A stretch of 64,000 nucleotides of DNA from Bog-113 sp965226755 (GTDB taxonomy: Bacteria > Acidobacteriota > Terriglobia > Bryobacterales > Bryobacteraceae), in NCBI GenBank assembly GCA_965226755.1, contig CBDDDT010000003.1:2170001-2234000 (forward strand), given 5' to 3'. Below, piece after piece: positions 50,983-60,900 of the stretch. The notes beneath the pieces were generated by a model. That model had not been told where the DNA came from and did not search any database. It saw only the letters and a program-made list of their open reading frames with translations. Position 1 is the stretch's first letter, and the number at the start of each line of letters is the position of its first letter. Made by a program: the position numbers and the translations under genes.

Positions 50983-52803
50983 ATGAAAGACTGGCTGCGG
51001 CTGCTGCGCTACTCGCGCCGCTATCTGCCGCAACTGATCGCCTCAGTGATTTTGATGGCTCTGGTGGGCGCCGCCCACGCATCGATGGCGCTGCTCATTC
51101 AGCCTATAATCGACCGCGTGCTGACACCCAGGGCGACCCACGCCGCCGTGCTGCTTTTCAGGATTCCGTTCACCCACGCTCCCGTGTATCTCGATTCGCT
51201 GATTCCCTTCGCCGGCCACGACGTGTGGACCTTGGTCGCGATCAGCATCCTTTTGGTCTTCGCGGCCAAGGGGGTTTTCGATTACATCGCGAATTATCTG
51301 GTGAGCTATGCGGGCTTTTCCGCCATCACGGATCTGCGCAACGAAGCTTTTGAGAAGGTGCTGCGTCAGAGCGCGAGCTTTTACGAATCGCACTCGACAG
51401 GTCGGTTGATGAGCTCGATCATGAATGACATCGAGAAGATCCAGACCGCGACCTCGAGCATGCTGGCCGATTCGATGCGGCAGGTTTTCGTGGTGATCGG
51501 GCTCCTGTTCGTGGTGCTGCATCGCGACTGGAAACTGGCCGTGGTGAGTTTGACGGTGCTCCCGTTTGTCCTGGTTCCCACGGCCCGCATTGGGAAGCGC
51601 ATTCGCCGCACCAGCCGCAATACTCAGGAGGCTACCGGGGATGTGAACCAGATCCTCCAGGAAGCCATCAGCGGACAGGAAGTCGTCAAGGCGTTCGGCG
51701 CGGAGCAGTATGAGATGGGGCGGTTCCAGGATGCCGCGCGGCGGCTGCTGAAGGGAAACCTGCGGTATGTGCTGCAACAGGCGCTGCCCTCGCCGCTCAT
51801 TGAGTTCTGCGCGGCGGTGACCATCGTGGCCCTGCTCAGCTATGCGCGATTCCAGATCGAAAGCGGGACCTTGACGGCCGGGCAGTTCACCAGCTTCATC
51901 ATTGCTCTTCTCATGCTTTATGAGCCCGTGAAGCGGCTGACCAATATCCACAATATTTTCGAGCAGGCCATAGGCGCTTCGCAGAAGGTGTTCGAGTACC
52001 TGGATGCCCCGGAGGACATCGCTGATGGCGCGAAAGTGCTGCGCAGCTTCGGAAGCGCGATCCGGTTCGATCGCGTGAGCTTCCGGTATCCGAACACGCC
52101 AGACCAGTTTGCTCTGCGCGATGTGTCGCTTGATGTGGAAGCCGGTCAGGTGGTGGCCCTGGTGGGTCCGAGCGGCGCCGGCAAGAGCACGCTCGCTCGG
52201 CTCGTTCCGCGATTTCACGATGTGACGAGCGGCGCCGTGCGGATCGACGGCGAGGATCTGCGGGCGTATACGGTGGAAAGTCTGCGGGAGCGGATCGCTC
52301 TCGTGGCTCAGGACACGTTCCTGTTCAACGATACGGTCGCCAACAACATCGCCTACGGACGCAAGGGAGTGAAGCAGGCGTCTATAGAAGCGGCCTCTCG
52401 GGCGGCGCTGGCGGACGAGTTTATCGAGCGGCTGCCGCAGGGGTATGAAACGGTAATTGGCGAGCGCGGCACGAAGCTCAGCGGAGGACAGCGGCAGCGG
52501 CTCGCCATCGCCCGCGCTTTGTTGAAGAATGCGCCGATCCTGATTCTGGATGAAGCCACATCGCACCTCGACACCGAGAGCGAGATGCTGGTGCAAAAGG
52601 CGCTGGGAAACTTGATGGTCGGACGAACCGTGATCGTGATCGCGCACCGCATCTCAACCATTCGGCGGGCGGACAAGATCGTGGTGCTGGAGGGCGGCCG
52701 GATCGTGGAGGAAGGTTCCCACGAGATCCTGATGCAGCATGGCGGCATGTACCAGCGTTTGCATGAACTCCAATTCCTGGAGCCCGCCGGGGTTCCATCC
52801 TAG
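50983..52803 (+). CDS. MsbA-like lipid/LPS ABC exporter (half-transporter)
   Basis: The 606-residue fused transporter has six transmembrane helices (about 1-310) and an ATPase domain with Walker A GPSGAGKST, signature LSGGQ, Walker B ILILDEAT and the H-loop His in VIAHRIS. It forms a homodimer that flips lipid A-core or other lipids across the inner membrane. Context (GT9 upstream, LPS-type genes in the same group) favours lipid A/LPS over drugs. The stop overlaps the next start (TAGTG), so YicC is translationally coupled. Confidence 0.92.
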   Translation: MKDWLRLLRYSRRYLPQLIASVILMALVGAAHASMALLIQPIIDRVLTPRATHAAVLLFRIPFTHAPVYLDSLIPFAGHDVWTLVAISILLVFAAKGVFDYIANYLVSYAGFSAITDLRNEAFEKVLRQSASFYESHSTGRLMSSIMNDIEKIQTATSSMLADSMRQVFVVIGLLFVVLHRDWKLAVVSLTVLPFVLVPTARIGKRIRRTSRNTQEATGDVNQILQEAISGQEVVKAFGAEQYEMGRFQDAARRLLKGNLRYVLQQALPSPLIEFCAAVTIVALLSYARFQIESGTLTAGQFTSFIIALLMLYEPVKRLTNIHNIFEQAIGASQKVFEYLDAPEDIADGAKVLRSFGSAIRFDRVSFRYPNTPDQFALRDVSLDVEAGQVVALVGPSGAGKSTLARLVPRFHDVTSGAVRIDGEDLRAYTVESLRERIALVAQDTFLFNDTVANNIAYGRKGVKQASIEAASRAALADEFIERLPQGYETVIGERGTKLSGGQRQRLAIARALLKNAPILILDEATSHLDTESEMLVQKALGNLMVGRTVIVIAHRISTIRRADKIVVLEGGRIVEEGSHEILMQHGGMYQRLHELQFLEPAGVPS

Positions 52804-53708
52804 TGAGCGCGCGCAGCATGACAGGGTTCGCGCGGGTTCGACGCCCGGCCGGGATTTCGGAGGTCGTGCTCACTCTAAAGACTGTTAACCACCGCGGACT
52901 GGATATCCATTTCCATATGCCGCCCGTCCTTGATTCTTTTGAACCGGCGGCGCGGTCTTTACTGAAGCAGGGTCTGGCCCGCGGGCATGTTCAGGTGCAC
53001 GTCGCGCTGGAACGGCAGGCCGGAGACGCCGCCAGCGCTTTGAATCTGGCGCTGTTGGACCGCTGGATGGCGGCTTTTCGGGAAGCAGCTCGCGTTCTTG
53101 GATCCAATTCGCATCCGGATCCTAGCGATGCGCTGCGCTTTCCGGGGATGCTGCAAAGCGAGAGCTCACCGGAATCGTCGCCCGAACTGGCGCCCGAACT
53201 GGAGGATATTCTCATTGCGGGCTTCGCGGAGGCTATCGAGTCGTTGAATGGGTTTCGAATCCGGGAAGGGGCGGCGATTGCGGAGGAGATGCGCGATCGC
53301 GCCCGGAAAATTCAGGCGATTTGCGAACAAATGGAGCATATTCGCTCCGAGGCGACGGACATCTTCCACCAGCGTCTGCATGAAAAGTTGGGCGATTTGC
53401 TGCGCGGGAGTTCCGTGGACCCGCAGCGGTTGGCCCAGGAAGTCGCGATTCTGGCGGATCGAAGCGATATTAGCGAAGAGATCATGCGATTGAAGACGCA
53501 TACGGCGCAGGTGCTAGCGCTGTTGGAGGAAGACGGGGAGCAGGGCAAGAGGCTCGATTTTCTCTTTCAGGAGATGAACCGCGAAAGCAACACGGTGCTC
53601 TCAAAGACCAGCGGTTTAGGCGGATTTGGTCTGAAATTGACGGATCTCGGCCTGGCGGCGAAGGCGGAGATCGATAAGATGCGGGAACAGGCGCTGAATC
53701 TGGAATGA
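52803..53708 (+). CDS. YicC family endoribonuclease/stress protein
   Basis: The 301-residue protein starts with MTGFARVRR and VNHRGLDIHFHMPP, the family signatures, and has a C-terminal DUF1732 with LDFLFQEMNRESNTVLSKT. YicC is an RNase in E. coli involved in sRNA turnover and is a conserved neighbour of gmk. The GTG start at 52803 overlaps the preceding stop, and the end overlaps gmk by 4 nt (ATGA). This run yicC-gmk-rpoZ-coaBC is highly conserved in many bacteria. Confidence 0.93.
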   Translation: MSARSMTGFARVRRPAGISEVVLTLKTVNHRGLDIHFHMPPVLDSFEPAARSLLKQGLARGHVQVHVALERQAGDAASALNLALLDRWMAAFREAARVLGSNSHPDPSDALRFPGMLQSESSPESSPELAPELEDILIAGFAEAIESLNGFRIREGAAIAEEMRDRARKIQAICEQMEHIRSEATDIFHQRLHEKLGDLLRGSSVDPQRLAQEVAILADRSDISEEIMRLKTHTAQVLALLEEDGEQGKRLDFLFQEMNRESNTVLSKTSGLGGFGLKLTDLGLAAKAEIDKMREQALNLE

Positions 53709-54358
53709 AGCATCAGCCTACTGTTTTCATCATTTCAGCACCTTCCGGCTCCGGGAAGTCCACGTTGGTCGCCCTCCTGCTGCGGGAGGTGGATCATCTG
53801 ACCTTCTCGGTTTCCTACACAACTCGGGCGCCGCGGGGGAATGAACGGGATGGCGAGAGCTACTTTTTTATCGCGCGCGAAGACTTTGAGCAGCGGGTTC
53901 GCCGGCACGAGTTCCTGGAGTACGCGGACGTTTTTGGGAACTATTATGGGACGCATTGCGGGGTGATTGAGGAAGCCGGGAACACCGGCTGTGACGTGGT
54001 GCTCGACATCGACGTGCAAGGTGCGGGACAATTGAAAAGAACCATACCCCACGCCGTCACCATTTTCGTGCTTCCTCCCTCGAAGCAGAAGCTGGAAGAG
54101 CGGCTGCGCTTCCGGAGTGAAGATTCCGAAGCGGTGATCGAGCGGCGGTTGCGGGATGCGGCTCGCGAGATCAGCAACTACGCGTTATATGACTACGTGC
54201 TGATCAACGATTCATTGGAAGAATCATCGCGGACGCTGGCGGGGATCGTGCGCGCTGAGCGAGTGCGGCGGGCGCGGGTGGAAGAAGAGATTCGGCCTAT
54301 TCTCGAGACGTTTCGCGAGGCTGGCCGTGCGGAAGTGATTGAAGGAGCAAAAACGTAA
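53705..54358 (+). CDS. gmk: Guanylate kinase
   Basis: The enzyme phosphorylates GMP to GDP with ATP. The P-loop is SAPSGSGKST (residues 11-20), followed by SVSYTTRAPRGNERDGESYFF with the GMP-binding Tyr/Arg residues, and the LIDV-like VVLDIDVQGAGQLK region. 217 residues is the normal length. It overlaps yicC by 4 nt and rpoZ by 1 nt (TAATG), in an operon that links nucleotide metabolism to transcription. Confidence 0.96.
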   Translation: MKHQPTVFIISAPSGSGKSTLVALLLREVDHLTFSVSYTTRAPRGNERDGESYFFIAREDFEQRVRRHEFLEYADVFGNYYGTHCGVIEEAGNTGCDVVLDIDVQGAGQLKRTIPHAVTIFVLPPSKQKLEERLRFRSEDSEAVIERRLRDAAREISNYALYDYVLINDSLEESSRTLAGIVRAERVRRARVEEEIRPILETFREAGRAEVIEGAKT

Positions 54359-54612
54359 TGGACGAACGCCGAAGCAATGCGCATTGCACCCTGCCCGATG
54401 ACCCGGAGCAGAGCATGTACCGGTTCATCATTGTGGCGGCCAAGCGGGCGCGACAGTTGCAGGGCGGTTCGCGTCCGGTGCTGCCCACCACCGCGAAAAA
54501 AGCGACCGTGATCGCGACGGAAGAGGCGCGCCGGGGATTGGTCAAGTACTACCTCACCAATCTTCCCGAGCCCGAAGTGGCCGAGGAACTAGTCCCGGCC
54601 GACATTCTCTAA
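54358..54612 (+). CDS. rpoZ: RNA polymerase omega subunit
   Basis: This 84-residue subunit has MYRFIIVAAKRARQLQGGSRPVL followed by TTAKKATVIATEEARRGLV, the conserved core (split at 20 residues: YRFIIVAAKRARQLQGG, then KKATVIATEEA). Omega assists RNA polymerase assembly and forms part of the ppGpp-binding site in some bacteria. It is placed between gmk and coaBC, the usual place. The start ATG shares its A with the gmk stop. Confidence 0.93.
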   Translation: MDERRSNAHCTLPDDPEQSMYRFIIVAAKRARQLQGGSRPVLPTTAKKATVIATEEARRGLVKYYLTNLPEPEVAEELVPADIL

Positions 54613-54624
54613 CAGGCGGCGCGC

Positions 54625-55842
54625 GTGCGAATCGCACTGGGAATCGGCGGCGGCATTGCGGCGTATAAGTCCGCGGAACTGGCGCGGCTGCTGATTCAGC
54701 GCGGGCACGAAGTGCAAGCCATCATGACGCGGGCGGCCCGTGAATTCATCACCCCGCTCACGCTCGCTACGCTGACGGGCCGGAAGACAATCACCGATCT
54801 GTTTTCCAGCGCGAGTCCCGAGGCTACTCTGGCCAGCGCGGTCGAGCACATCGGCGTCGCCCAGGAGACGGATGTGCTGGTGGTGGCGCCGGCAACGGCG
54901 AATCTACTAGGGCGTTTCGCTCACGGCCTAACGGACGATTTTCTCACGACGACTTATCTGGCTTTTCCGGGTCCGGTCGTGCTTGCGCCCGCCATGAACA
55001 CCCGCATGTGGGAACATCCTGCCGTGCAGGCGAATGTGGCGCTTCTGCGCGAACGACGTCATATCTTTGTAGCCCCCGCCGACGGATTTCTGGCCTGCGG
55101 AACGGTGGGTCCGGGAAGGTTGGCGGAACCTGCCGAGATCGCCGAAGCCGTCGAACGCGCCGGCCGTCCGGTCCGCGATCTCGTAGGTGAGACCGTGCTC
55201 ATCACGGCAGGTCCCACGCAGGAGCCCATCGATCCGGTGCGTTACCTGTCAAACCGCTCGAGCGGGAAAATGGGCTACGCGCTTGCCGAAGCCGCCGAAA
55301 CGCGCGGGGCGAAAGTAATTCTGATTTCGGGACCGGTGAATTTAGCGCCGCCGCCAGGAGTGGAACTGATCGCCGTCAGAACCGCGCAGGAGATGCGGGA
55401 CGCCGTCTTCACGAATTGGGGTCCGGCGACCATTGTCGTGAAGTGCGCGGCCGTAGCGGACTTCCATGTAGCCAAAGTCCCCAGGCAAAAAATCAAGAAG
55501 ACAGCGGCGCGCTTTTCGGTGGAACTGGATCCCACACCGGACATTCTGGCCGAACTGGGTCGCAACAAGGGCGACCGGGTGTTGGTCGGCTTCGCGGCGG
55601 AAACTCAGAATTTGGCGGAGGAGTCCGAGCGGAAGCTGCTCGCCAAGAATTGCGACATGATTGTGGGCAATCTCGTCGCGCAGACCGAGACCGGTTTCGA
55701 GAGCGACGATAACGAGGTGCTCGTGGTGACGCGCTCCGCTTCCCTGCCGTTGCCGCGAGCTTCCAAGCGCGCGATCGCAGATCAGATTCTTACTGAGATT
55801 TTGAAACTGCCCGCCACGGTTGCCGCAGATTATGCACGCTGA
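54625..55842 (+). CDS. coaBC: Bifunctional phosphopantothenoylcysteine synthetase/decarboxylase
   Basis: The flavoprotein decarboxylase half (about 1-180) has GGGIAAYKSAELA, PAMNTRMWEHPA (the PxMNxxMW motif) and the catalytic Cys in FLACGTVGPGRLAE. The synthetase half (about 185-405) starts with ITAGPTQEPIDPVRYLSN and includes KIKKTAARFSVEL. It carries out two steps of coenzyme A synthesis. GTG at 54625 is the start, 12 bp after rpoZ. The end overlaps the UDG gene. Confidence 0.95.
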   Translation: MRIALGIGGGIAAYKSAELARLLIQRGHEVQAIMTRAAREFITPLTLATLTGRKTITDLFSSASPEATLASAVEHIGVAQETDVLVVAPATANLLGRFAHGLTDDFLTTTYLAFPGPVVLAPAMNTRMWEHPAVQANVALLRERRHIFVAPADGFLACGTVGPGRLAEPAEIAEAVERAGRPVRDLVGETVLITAGPTQEPIDPVRYLSNRSSGKMGYALAEAAETRGAKVILISGPVNLAPPPGVELIAVRTAQEMRDAVFTNWGPATIVVKCAAVADFHVAKVPRQKIKKTAARFSVELDPTPDILAELGRNKGDRVLVGFAAETQNLAEESERKLLAKNCDMIVGNLVAQTETGFESDDNEVLVVTRSASLPLPRASKRAIADQILTEILKLPATVAADYAR

Positions 55843-56569
55843 GGACATTCGGCGATACCTGGAGTTTTACCGGGATCTCGGAGTGAAGGAGATCTGGCGG
55901 ATGAAACCGGAGGAGCGCGCGCTCGAAACGCCGTTGAGTGCAGATCCCCGAGCCAAACTGGCAGCGCTCGCGCCGTTGCCGCCCATGGGGCCTGCCGGAG
56001 ATACGTTGCTGCGCATCCGGGAAGACATCGGCGATTGCACGCGTTGCCGCCTGCACGTTGCGCGTAAGAAAATTGTCTTCGGCGCGGGCGATGAAGCGGC
56101 GCGACTCGTGTTTGTCGGGGAAGGTCCGGGCGCCGATGAGGACGAATCCGGGCTTCCGTTCGTTGGTCGCGCGGGGCAATTACTCACGCAGATGATAGAG
56201 GGCACCGCCTCCAAAGAAGGCATCTCGCTCAAGCGGAATGAGGTGTACATCTGCAATGTAGTCAAATGCCGGCCGCCGGAGAATCGCACTCCTGAGCCCG
56301 ATGAGATGGCCACATGCGGCCAATTCCTGTTCCGGCAGTTGACCGCCATTCAGCCGAAGGCGATTTGCGCATTAGGTTCCACGGCTGCCAAGGCGCTGCT
56401 GGGCGGTAAGGAAGGGGTGACCAAGTTACGCGGGAACTGGAAAAAGTGGAACGGCATTCCCTTGATGGTCACGTTCCACCCAAGCTACCTGCTGCGTCCG
56501 TATAATCAGAACGCCAAGCGCGAGGCCTGGGAAGATCTCAAGACGGTCCTGCATTTCGTATACGACTGA
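55832..56569 (+). CDS. Family 4 uracil-DNA glycosylase (4Fe-4S)
   Basis: The enzyme removes uracil from DNA. Its motif A/B region reads VGEGPGADEDESGLPFVGRAG with the iron-sulfur cluster cysteines in CTRCRL and CNVVKC, plus C in MATCGQFL; the ending is MVTFHPSYLLRP. An N-terminal extension of about 60 residues precedes the UDG domain. ATG 55832 is preferred; a TTG at 55820 is in frame. It overlaps the coaBC stop and closes the operon. The total is 245 residues. Confidence 0.92.
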   Translation: MHAEDIRRYLEFYRDLGVKEIWRMKPEERALETPLSADPRAKLAALAPLPPMGPAGDTLLRIREDIGDCTRCRLHVARKKIVFGAGDEAARLVFVGEGPGADEDESGLPFVGRAGQLLTQMIEGTASKEGISLKRNEVYICNVVKCRPPENRTPEPDEMATCGQFLFRQLTAIQPKAICALGSTAAKALLGGKEGVTKLRGNWKKWNGIPLMVTFHPSYLLRPYNQNAKREAWEDLKTVLHFVYD

Positions 56570-56595
56570 ACCGTACGGCCAGAGCCGGGCTCTGA

Positions 56596-57522
56596 TCACG
56601 ATCGGCGCAGCAGCCGCTCGGTGGAGGACTCTTTAGCCGGCGTGAATTGCTCGGCGGCGGCGTGCAAGTAGGGGCGAAAGCCGCGGCGCCAGTATTCGAG
56701 AAAACCCGTCCGGGCGATCTCTTCCAGAGAATTGACATAGTGCATCAGCAGGGCGTCTCCAAGGACAGCCCCGGTGCGTTTCGCGGCGACGGCGGCAGCG
56801 CGGGAGAGCCAGAGGAGATTCGCCGGCAAATCCACAAGCGTAGTCAACGCCATTGAGGAGCAGAGCGTGAAGACGCTTCGATCCTGCGCGGCGGCGGACG
56901 CGAGAAGGCGCTCCCAAAGCGCCTCAAGACTGTCGAGGGACGGGAGTTTGGACGCCGGGATGAACGGAAGTTCCTCCTTGAGCTTGCGCCATTCGGTGCG
57001 GAGTCCCGCGAGATCGAGCGGAGGCATATTGAGCGCGCGGGCCAGGTGAGCGCTGGTGGTCTCAAGGCCGTCGAGAAGCTGGTCGACGGTCGCGAACCGG
57101 GACTGCGGATCCAGCAGGCCCTCGCTCTTGAGCGCATCGGCGATCTGCTGGATCAGTCCGTGGCCCGCTCCTGTCGCATCGGCGAGCGCGGCGAGAACCC
57201 AGATCGGCGAGACATGGATGGTGAGAATACCGATCAGCTCAATGCCGTGACTGGCTCCGCGTTTAAGAAGAAAATTCTGGGCTAGGCGTCCTTCAGAGGC
57301 CCCCTCGGCGGAATAGATGCCTTCGACGCGGCCCACCTGTTCGATGAGGAAGCGAAGAGTGACCTCGACCATCAGGCGGTAAAGAGTCGTGCGTCGGACG
57401 CGCGCGGGCACGGCGACAGCCCCGATTTCGCGGATAAGGCCTCCCGAGAGAGCCGCCAGGGAGCGGAGCATGCGTTCGGGCAGCGACAGCGCGAAGCCGA
57501 AGCGACGCCCTGCGCTATCCAT
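56596..57522 (-). CDS. Hypothetical protein of 308 residues, unknown family
   Basis: The start MDSAGRRFGFALSLPERMLRSL at 57522 is chosen because the longer frame upstream has an unlikely composition. The protein is alanine/leucine-rich and helical, with several stretches that look membrane-associated (AALSGGLIREIGAVAVPARVRR and SVFTLCSSMALTTLVDLPANLL), no cysteine motif, no signal peptide. Some EcsC-like features (helical repeats, GLIREIG) are seen but not convincing. It is convergent with udg and divergent from the DoxX-like gene. I cannot assign a function. Confidence 0.65.
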   Translation of the reverse strand: MDSAGRRFGFALSLPERMLRSLAALSGGLIREIGAVAVPARVRRTTLYRLMVEVTLRFLIEQVGRVEGIYSAEGASEGRLAQNFLLKRGASHGIELIGILTIHVSPIWVLAALADATGAGHGLIQQIADALKSEGLLDPQSRFATVDQLLDGLETTSAHLARALNMPPLDLAGLRTEWRKLKEELPFIPASKLPSLDSLEALWERLLASAAAQDRSVFTLCSSMALTTLVDLPANLLWLSRAAAVAAKRTGAVLGDALLMHYVNSLEEIARTGFLEYWRRGFRPYLHAAAEQFTPAKESSTERLLRRS

Positions 57523-57587
57523 CCAGGTGGCCGAAGCAGTCGAGTTGCGCCTTATGGTCGTGAACCTTCTGTCCTGAGGGTAGTGTA

Positions 57588-57983
57588 GTGCTGATGCTCT
57601 CGCAAGGCCAGAAGATCTCGATCGGGCTGTCGGCCGCCCTGTATTTGGGTGCCGGAACACTGCATTTTCTTAAGCCGGCGATGTACATACGGATCGTGCC
57701 TCCGTCTCTGCCGTGGCCCCGCGCGCTGGTGGCGGTAAGCGGCGCCGCGGAGATCGCCGGCGGCGTCGGGCTGCTGATTCCACGCGTCCGCCGCCCAGCA
57801 GCATGGGGAATCGTCTCGCTGCTGCTGGCCGTGTTTCCAGCCAATGTCTATATGGCGACCAGCCGTATGGGCGGAATTGCGCCCGCTCTGCTTTGGGCGC
57901 GCTTGCCGCTTCAAGGCGTGCTGGTCTGGTGGGTGCTGTGGTGTACGTCGGAGCGCAAATTGGATCGCCCGGCCGACACGTAG
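57588..57983 (+). CDS. DoxX/MauE-like small membrane protein
   Basis: The 131-residue protein has four hydrophobic helices: ISIGLSAALYLGAGTLHFL, then ALVAVSGAAEIAGGVGLLIP, AWGIVSLLLAVFPANVYMA and LLWARLPLQGVLVWWVLWC. The HFLKPAMYIRIVPPSLPWP segment is typical of DoxX-like proteins. Such proteins are often linked to redox or thiol stress. Its last 73 bp overlap the 3' end of the RND permease gene on the other strand. An alternative start is 57594. Confidence 0.75.
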   Translation: MLMLSQGQKISIGLSAALYLGAGTLHFLKPAMYIRIVPPSLPWPRALVAVSGAAEIAGGVGLLIPRVRRPAAWGIVSLLLAVFPANVYMATSRMGGIAPALLWARLPLQGVLVWWVLWCTSERKLDRPADT

Positions 57984-60900
57984 TAGTACACCGCCGGAGT
58001 CACAATCAACGACAGCACCAGCGAAGCCGCGATTCCGCCGATCACCGCGATCGCCAGCGGTTGCAGCATCTGCGACCCAGCGCCGATCGCGAGCGACAAC
58101 GGAACCATTCCCGCCACCGTCGCTAGCGCGGTCATCAGGATCGGCCGCAGCCGTCGTTCCCCGGCTTCAATCATGGCTTTCCGCGCATTTGAACCTTCCG
58201 CGCGATACCGCTGATCCGCGTCCAGCAACAAAATGCCGTTCTTCGCCACGACTCCGATCACCATGATCAATCCCATGAACGACGACAGGTTAAACGTTGT
58301 TTTTGTCACGAACAGCGCCAGAAACACACCTGACGTCGAGAGCAACGCCGAGGACACAATGGCGATGGGCGCCGCGAACGTTCGAAACTCCAGGAGCAGA
58401 ACGATAAACACCAGCACCACCGCCAGCAGGAGAACGATCACCAGATCATGAAACGATCGCTGCTGCTCCGCGTACGTTCCGCCATACTCCACCCGGATTC
58501 CAGCCGGAATGTGCATCGCGGCGACAGCCCTCTGCACACCGGCCACGCCATCGCCCAGATTCGTACCTTCCAGTCTCGCCGTCACCGCGACTTCCCGCTG
58601 CAGATTCTCGCGCCTGATCTCGGTTTGTCCCGGCTGATTCTCCACCGTCGCGAGCGTCCCCAGCGTCGCGGTCTTTCCAGTGGAACTGACCAGCAGCGTA
58701 TCGCGCATCGCTTCGATCGACGTCCGTGCGCTCTCCGGGAAACGCACCCGCAGAGTGTAAGCTCGATCGTTCACGATCACGGGCGTCGTCGCCGGCTCGC
58801 CTTGTAGAATCGCGCTCGCGTCTAACTCCACCTCCTGCGGCGTGAACCCGGATCGCGCTGCTACCGCTGGATCCACCGCGAATAGAATTGCGGGCCCGCT
58901 GATCGTGTTATCGATTCCGTTTTTCAGATCCACCACACCTGGCGCTTTCTTGAGCGCGTCTCCTATTTTCGGAGCCCAAGCTTTCAACAGCGCGTCATCC
59001 GCCGAGAAGAGTTTCACTTCCACCGGATCCGGAGAATTCGTCAGGTCGCCGATCATGTCCTGCAGCACCTGCGGAAACTCGATATCGAGCATCGGGTAGT
59101 TCTTGTTCACCTGCGCCCGCACCTCCGAGATCACTTGATCCACCCCGCGGTCCCGCTGCGCTTTCAAGCGCACCGAGATGTCGCCCCGGTTGGCTTCCGT
59201 CACCGCCGCCAAGCCCAGTTCCAGACCCGTCCGTCGCGACGTGCTCTCCACCTCGGGAACCCTTTGCAGGATGTGCTCCACCCCGGTGATCACCCGGTTT
59301 GTGTCTTCGAGCGAAGCGCCCGCCGGCATCAGATAATCCAGAATGAATCCGCCTTCGTCCATTTCCGGGAGTAAGTCCGAGCCAAGCGACCGGTAGCAAA
59401 AGTAGGAGGCCGCGATCAAAACTATGCTGAACAGCGCCAGGATCCAAGGCCTCGCCAACACGAGCGTCAGCGTCTTCTCATAGGCCTTTACCAGGCGCCC
59501 CATAAAGCCGGTTTCCGGCGCCCCATGTGACTTAGGGCTGCGGGCCCGGGAGCGCAGTAAGAAATAACTAAGAGCTGGCGTCCACGTCAGCGCCAGAATC
59601 AATGAAGTGATCAGCGCCACGCCCACTGTCACCGCGAGGGCGCGAAAGAACGTTCCCGTCACTCCCGTGATGCTGATCAGCGGAAGAAACACCACAATCG
59701 GCGTAATCGTCGAGCCGATCAGCGGCGTCCGGATCTCCCGCAACGCACTTTCGATCGCCTGCGCACGGTTCTGCCCGCTTTGCCGGTGCAGCACAATGTT
59801 CTCGACTACCACGATCGCGTCGTCGATCACCAGTCCCACCGCCGCCGCCAGTCCGCCTAGCGTCATCAGGTTGAAGCTTTCCCCGAACAGCCGCAGCGCG
59901 ATGCACGTCACCCCGATCGTCGCAGGGATTACCAGCCCTGCCACCAGCGAACTGCCCCAATCCCGCAGAAACCAGACCAGGATCGCCGCCGCCAGCACCA
60001 AACCGATCAGAATGGCGTCCCTCACGCTCCTGATCGAGCTTTCCACCACTGTCGATTGGTCGTAGAAAGAAGCCACCGTCACGCCCGCTGGCAGACTCTT
60101 TCTCAGGCTTTCGATTTCCGCGTGAACCTCGTTCGCCACCATCACCGTATTGCTCGATGGCTGCCGGAAGATGTTCAGCAATACTGCCGGGTGTCCATTC
60201 GCCGTTACGGTCGTGTACACCGGCCTTACCGACGGTCGCACCTGCGCTACATCGCTCACCCGCACCGGCACGCCTGTCGCCGTCATCCTTAATGCGATCC
60301 TCCCGATCTGTGCCGGCGTGGTCGCCTGCCCGCTCACCAGAGCCAGCAATAACTGGTGCCGTTCTTGCAAAAGTCCCGGTGAATCGATCAGGTTGCTTCT
60401 GGTGATTGCGTCCAGAATCCCCGACACTGTAACTTGCGTCTGAACTAACTTACCCGGATCGGGCTGGATTTCGAATTCCGGCTCCTGCCCGCCCTGCACC
60501 ACGACGCTTGAAACACCTGGCAGCCGTTTCAGACGCGGCTTCATGCTGTACGTCGCCGTTTCCCACAGCTGCGCCTGTGGAACGTTACTCGCGGTGAGGC
60601 TGTAGCCCAGAATGGGAAACGCCGCAAAAGTAAGTCGCGTCGCCGTAAGCCGCGCCGTGGATGGAAGGGAACTCTGCACGCGTCCGATCGCGGCGTTCAC
60701 CAGGTCCAGGGTCTGGAACATGTCGACCCGCCAGTCGAAGAAAAGGTTGATTTCAGCCGATCCGCGCGAAGTCGTCGACCGGACGCTCAACAACCCCGGT
60801 GTCGTATTCAGCGCCTCTTCCACCGGACGAGTCAGCATCACTTCCATCTGGTTGATCGGCATGACGCCGTTGTCGATCCCCACCACGATGCGCGGAAAGT

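Noticed and set aside
51043..52647. 534-codon open frame on the - strand within the MsbA-like gene
   Set aside because: It is the antisense shadow of a clear ABC transporter with all motifs; its predicted protein is His/Arg/Gln-rich with no domain.
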